Source: a bacterium (GTDB lineage: Bacteria > Patescibacteriota > Minisyncoccia > UBA6257 > Colwellbacteraceae). From it: a stretch of DNA of 10,036 bases. The notes below the pieces were generated by a model. It had not been told where the DNA came from. It saw only the letters and a list, made by a program, of their open reading frames with translations, and made no database searches. Numbering within the stretch: position 1 is the stretch's first letter; every line of letters starts with the position of its first letter. Made by a program: the position numbers and the translations under genes. Below, one piece after another: positions 7,203 to 10,036 of this stretch. The stretch lies in contig JAKCBB010000001.1 in the NCBI GenBank assembly GCA_021839365.1, positions 26,278 through 36,313 of the forward strand, in the 5' to 3' direction.

Positions 7203-8033
7203 TTAAAAATTATTCGCCATGGCTTCCAGTTGAAGCCTCTTATTTAGAGTATAATCCATAATTTTAGTCATTGTCTCGGTTATCGCTCCAAGCGCGCGGA
7301 ACGATTCGGCGCTTTCCGCGGATCTCAAAACAGCAAGGAGCGCCTCTAGAAACTCCGGCACATCGGCATTTTCCTCCTTAAGCATGCCGCGTATCATAGC
7401 TTGGCGCTTGGCTGGATTTTTAATAAAAGATTCCGCAAAAGAGTACAACTCTTTTTCTTTTTCCATCTTTAGAGCCAATCCCGGTTTGCCGAAGGATTTT
7501 TCTGCCAGTTCCTCGGCCCTGCTTTTTTTGATTCCCTTTTCTTTTTCCAGCCATTCAGCCGTTTCTTTTCGCGGAACTTTTTTGAAATAAACGGACTGGG
7601 TTCTGGATTTTATCGTGCGCAGGACAGATTCCGGGCTTCCGGCAACCAGTATTATCAGACCGTTTTCCGGCGGTTCTTCGGTTATTTTCAACACGGCGTC
7701 TCCGGCGCGATCGCTGAAGGTTTCCGCTTCGTCTATTATCACCAGCCTTCTTCTGCTTTTAAGAGGTTTTTCTGAGAGAAAATGCCGTATTTCCCTAACC
7801 TGATCAATGCCGATGTTTTCTTTTCCCGTTTTCTTAATGACAAGAGTCTCGCTTAAAACCCTGTCTTCCGGCGGGAGATCGAATTCTCCGTTTTCCAGAT
7901 AATTTCCAAGTGATCTGGCAAAAGAAAACTTGCCGATTCCTTTTTCTCCAACAAAAAGATAGGCATGAAAAAGAGAATTATCATCCGCCAGCCTCTTAAA
8001 ACTTTTTATTAATTTATCGTGTCCCAATAACAC
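7203..8033 (-). CDS. holB: DNA polymerase III clamp-loader delta' subunit
   Basis: A 276 aa AAA+-type clamp-loader subunit. It starts with the typical LLGHDKLIKSFKRL and HAYLFVGEKGIGKFSFAR (23-40). The P-loop G29-EKGIG-K35 is followed by Phe instead of Ser/Thr, so ATP hydrolysis is unlikely, as in other delta' subunits. A Walker-B-like strand RRLVIIDEAETF lies at 95-106. The sensor region AVLKITEEPPENGLIILV (113-130) corresponds to the family's LLKTLEEPP. The arginine-finger motif SRC of delta' and gamma/tau appears as S143-R144-T145. The protein contains no cysteine at all, so the zinc module of E. coli delta' is missing. The C-terminal domain (about 195-276) is weakly conserved and helical. 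Translation starts with GTG at 8033, whose G is also the last base of the mreB2 TAG stop. The distinction from DnaX rests on the degenerate P-loop and short length. Confidence 0.9.
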   Translation of the reverse strand: MLLGHDKLIKSFKRLADDNSLFHAYLFVGEKGIGKFSFARSLGNYLENGEFDLPPEDRVLSETLVIKKTGKENIGIDQVREIRHFLSEKPLKSRRRLVIIDEAETFSDRAGDAVLKITEEPPENGLIILVAGSPESVLRTIKSRTQSVYFKKVPRKETAEWLEKEKGIKKSRAEELAEKSFGKPGLALKMEKEKELYSFAESFIKNPAKRQAMIRGMLKEENADVPEFLEALLAVLRSAESAESFRALGAITETMTKIMDYTLNKRLQLEAMANNF

Positions 8034-9040
8034 TATTTTTTGTTTAACAAAGTGCGCTGATAAACATCAAGGTGGTCAAGAATTATTCCGGTTCCTTTAG
8101 CCACGCAAAGTATCGAATCATCAGCAACGTAAACAGGAACTCCTAAAAACCTCTTAAAGAACTCATCTATGTTGCGCAGGCCAGCGCTTCCTCCCGAGAG
8201 TATTATGCCTTTTTCCATCACATCCGCGACCAGCTCCGGCGGAGTCTGGTTAAAAACCTCTTGTACCGAGGCAGCGATATCCATTAGATGCGGATTCAGG
8301 GCTTCGGCTATCTCGTTTGAGGAAATCGTCAAGTCTTTAGGAAGTCCGGAAACTAGATCCCTTCCCCTGAACTCCACTTCTATTCCGTTTTTAACCGGCA
8401 GCGCCGAACCGGCGGAGATTTTTATGGTTTCAGCAGTCTGTTCGCCGATTATAATCGAATACTTTTTCTTTATGTAGTTTATTATCGCCTCGTCGAATTT
8501 ATTGCCCGCTACTCTTAAAGACGACCAGCAAACCACGCTGCCTAACGAAATCACCGCAACTTCCGAAGTTCCCCCGCCGATATTAATAATCATATTACCG
8601 GATGAAGAGTTAATGGCGATCCCCGCTCCGAGCGCCGCAAGAAGAGGTTCACGCACCACATAGGCATTCCTGGCGCCGGCTTCGGTAGCGGCATTAATGA
8701 CGGCTCTTCTTTCGGTTGCGGTAATTCCGGCTGGGACGGAGATGACAACGTCCGGTCTGGTTAGATTCATCTCTCCGACCGCGCGGCTTATGAAATATTT
8801 AAGCATTGCCCGCGTAATATAATAGTCCGCGACAACCCCCTCGCGGAGAGGCTTATAAGCAACTATGTTTTCCGGCGTGCGGCCGATCATTTCCTTAGCT
8901 TCGCGTCCGACAGCCAAAACCCCGTTCTTAGGCAAGCTTAAAGCGACTATCGTCGGCTCGTTTATCACGAATCCTTTTCCGGGAACAAAAACCACCGTAT
9001 TGGCGGTCCCTAAATCTATTCCGATTCTGCGAGTAAACAT
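8033..9040 (-). CDS. Actin-like MreB-family protein (paralogue 2)
   Basis: A 335 aa second MreB, the first gene of the minus-strand run. It has phosphate-1 IGIDLGTANTVVF (6-18), phosphate-2 INIGGGTSEV (152-161), and the family segments FRGRDLVSGLPK and TPPELVADVMEKGI. It differs from paralogue 1 in telling places. Connect-1 reads VREPLLAALGAG (128-139 region), so an Arg precedes the catalytic-type E131. The adenosine motif is LSGGSAGLRNIDEF with Ser285 where Gly is usual. The membrane-loop region reads GEMNLTRP without the F-W pair. The N-terminus is only MFTRR before the fold, as in Mbl and Thermotoga MreB. It may copolymerise with paralogue 1 or act in another filament; B. subtilis (MreB, Mbl, MreBH) offers a precedent. 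The start at 9040 is supported by the alignment and by a strong promoter just upstream; there is no clear Shine-Dalgarno sequence. The stop overlaps the holB start by one base. Confidence 0.93.
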   Translation of the reverse strand: MFTRRIGIDLGTANTVVFVPGKGFVINEPTIVALSLPKNGVLAVGREAKEMIGRTPENIVAYKPLREGVVADYYITRAMLKYFISRAVGEMNLTRPDVVISVPAGITATERRAVINAATEAGARNAYVVREPLLAALGAGIAINSSSGNMIINIGGGTSEVAVISLGSVVCWSSLRVAGNKFDEAIINYIKKKYSIIIGEQTAETIKISAGSALPVKNGIEVEFRGRDLVSGLPKDLTISSNEIAEALNPHLMDIAASVQEVFNQTPPELVADVMEKGIILSGGSAGLRNIDEFFKRFLGVPVYVADDSILCVAKGTGIILDHLDVYQRTLLNKK

Positions 9041-9055
9041 AAGTAGTACAAACCT

Positions 9056-9084
9056 ATATTATTATGTTTGAAAAACAGTGTCAA
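9056..9084 (-). promoter_or_regulatory. Sigma-70-type promoter of mreB2 and the downstream operon, near-leaderless
   Basis: On the minus strand a perfect -35 box TTGACA (9079-9084) and a -10-like TAATAT (9056-9061, 4 of 6) are separated by the optimal 17 bp. Transcription would be expected to start about seven bases past the -10, leaving a leader of only about five or six bases before the ATG at 9040. The surroundings are AT-rich. Its position upstream of the first gene of a ten-gene co-directional run makes it the best promoter candidate in the window. Confidence 0.65.
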
Positions 9085-9147
9085 AAAAACCTTTTATTAT
9101 TTGAATAACATCGATATGCGGGGCTGGCGCTCCCGGGGTTCGGGGGA

Positions 9148-9153
9148 TATAAT
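9148..9153 (+). promoter_or_regulatory. Consensus -10 box before the murA-like gene
   Basis: A perfect TATAAT sits nine bases before the ATG at 9163, so the predicted transcript start falls at about 9160, at or next to that start codon. The preceding 25 bases are GC-rich and contain no recognisable -35 box or extended -10 TG. It would drive the rightward gene divergently from the mreB2 promoter about 65 bp away. The support is the perfect hexamer and its position only. Confidence 0.4.
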
Positions 9154-9162
9154 GTGGTTTAT

Positions 9163-10036
9163 ATGCCTGTCAAAACCATGAATTTCCAGATTGAGGGAGG
9201 AACTAGATTGTCGGGAAAGATATCTACCAACGCGTCCAAAAACTCAGCAGTCGCTTTGTTACAAGCAGCTCTTTTGAATAAAAATAAAACCGTCTTAAGG
9301 AACGTACCGAAAATAGAAGAAGTCAGTAGAATCATAGAAGTGTTAAGGAGTATCGGGACGAGCGTCAGGTGGGTCAACAGGCGCGATGTAGAAATAATAC
9401 CGGGAGAGACCAATCTGGAAAACATCGATCGTGAAGCGGCGATGCTTACGAGAAGCGTTATATTGCTTTTGGGGCCGATGGTTCATTTGAAACCACGCTT
9501 CAAAATCCCTCAACCAGGAGGATGCAAGCTCGGATCAAGGACCGTAAGGCCGCATCTTTTCGCTCTTGAAGAATTTGGCATAAAAATAAAAACGACGTCG
9601 GATTCTTACGAAGTGTCCGCAGACAGATTAATGCCGGCCGAGATAGTTCTTTATGAATCCGGAGACACCGCTACGGAAAACGCCATTATGGCCGCCGCCA
9701 AGATAGAAGGCACGACGATTATCAAATTCGCCTCGGCCAACTACCAGATACAGGATTTATGTTTCTTTCTGCAGGGATTGGGGGTAGAAATCGACGGTAT
9801 AGGAACCACGACCTTAAAAATAACCGGACGGAAAGAGATAGACGCTCCGACTGAGTTTTTTATAAGCGAGGATCCTATAGAATCGATGCTTTTCATAAGC
9901 ATAGCCGCGGCAACGAATTCTTCTATAACAATCGAGCGCTGTCCGATAGATTTTCTGGAATTGGAGCTTTTGAAGCTGAAAAAGATGGGTTTCAGATACA
10001 GGATTTTAAAACGATATAAAGCTAAAAACAGATCGG
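9163..10036 (+). CDS. MurA-like UDP-N-acetylglucosamine enolpyruvyltransferase, divergent, partial (3' end outside window)
   Basis: Read by direct translation: 291 residues stay open from 9163 to the right edge, so about a third of the protein (family length about 420) is missing. EPSP synthase-type fold. Numbering from 9163, the visible MurA active-site residues are K26-N27 in ASKNSAV, R97 in LTRSVI, C121 in the PEP-loop motif PGGCKLGSR with R126, and D237 in the segment SEDPIES (MurA normally PDRIE). SGDTATENAIMAAA matches the family's SVGATENIMMAA. MurA transfers enolpyruvate from PEP to UDP-GlcNAc, the first committed step of peptidoglycan synthesis in the cytoplasm. Sequence is clearly diverged: the usual NAA-x-EPE-x-x-DL segment reads SANYQIQDL. 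The C-terminal active-site arginines lie beyond the window, so activity is unproven. Two starts are possible: 9163 (chosen, fits the -10 box) or 9178, which gives the family-typical N-terminus MNFQIEGG. Neither has a Shine-Dalgarno sequence. Confidence 0.87.
   Translation, partial: MPVKTMNFQIEGGTRLSGKISTNASKNSAVALLQAALLNKNKTVLRNVPKIEEVSRIIEVLRSIGTSVRWVNRRDVEIIPGETNLENIDREAAMLTRSVILLLGPMVHLKPRFKIPQPGGCKLGSRTVRPHLFALEEFGIKIKTTSDSYEVSADRLMPAEIVLYESGDTATENAIMAAAKIEGTTIIKFASANYQIQDLCFFLQGLGVEIDGIGTTTLKITGRKEIDAPTEFFISEDPIESMLFISIAAATNSSITIERCPIDFLELELLKLKKMGFRYRILKRYKAKNRS

Noticed and set aside
6722..7206. Two overlapping plus-strand open frames antisense to frr
   Set aside because: Both are shadows of a well-conserved ribosome recycling factor, overlap each other in different frames, and show no family signature.
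9127..9147. GC-rich block with GGTTCG resembling a tRNA T-arm or a terminator stem
   Set aside because: No matching acceptor, D or anticodon arms were found nearby, and the block lacks a proper inverted repeat followed by a T-run.
9159..9425. 88-codon minus-strand open frame at the start of the murA-like gene
   Set aside because: It is antisense to a frame with clear MurA motifs and lies in the divergent promoter region.

Overview
The window reads as a compact bacterial chromosome segment, most likely from Candidate Phyla Radiation (Patescibacteria), probably a Parcubacteria-like lineage. The evidence is indirect. The proteins are short for their families (ProRS 406 aa without an editing insertion, RseP 337 aa, MreC 227 aa, RRF 175 aa). 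The isoprenoid and phospholipid genes that often sit between frr and rseP are absent. The MurA homologue is a divergent subfamily, and start codons almost never have a Shine-Dalgarno sequence. The genetic code looks standard, because TGA ends mreC and frr. No rRNA, tRNA, CRISPR array or mobile element was seen.

Layout: ten genes run without a break on the minus strand, from position 9040 down to the left edge. In transcription order they are mreB2, holB (delta'), frr, rseP, proS, mreB1, mreC, mreD, mrdA (PBP2) and a dedA-family gene cut by the left edge. Most junctions overlap or abut: mreB2/holB share 1 base, frr/rseP share ATGA, rseP/proS abut as TAAATG, proS/mreB1 overlap by 26 bp, and mreC/mreD and mreD/mrdA by 23 bp each. 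The largest gap inside the run is the 56 bp between mreB1 and mreC. On the other side of a roughly 120 bp divergent intergenic region (9041-9162), a murA-like gene runs rightward and is cut by the right edge.

How the genes fit together: the left half encodes the core of the rod elongasome (MreB, MreC, MreD and the transpeptidase PBP2; no RodA in view). It is followed by a DedA-family membrane protein that could recycle the undecaprenyl phosphate carrier. The right half is a housekeeping block (clamp-loader delta', ribosome recycling factor, site-2 protease, prolyl-tRNA synthetase) headed by a second MreB paralogue. The divergent murA-like gene belongs to peptidoglycan precursor synthesis, so cell-wall growth is the dominant theme.

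The best promoter is the one for mreB2 (TTGACA, 17 bp, TAATAT), which puts the transcript start only a few bases from the ATG. Candidate -10 boxes close to the starts of the murA-like gene, dedA and mreC suggest leaderless or near-leaderless transcription may be common here. I found no clearly novel system. The points most worth a second look are the two divergent MreBs in one operon, the missing Shine-Dalgarno sequences, the stripped-down ProRS with a zinc-ribbon-like replacement, and the unusual DedA and MurA-like proteins.
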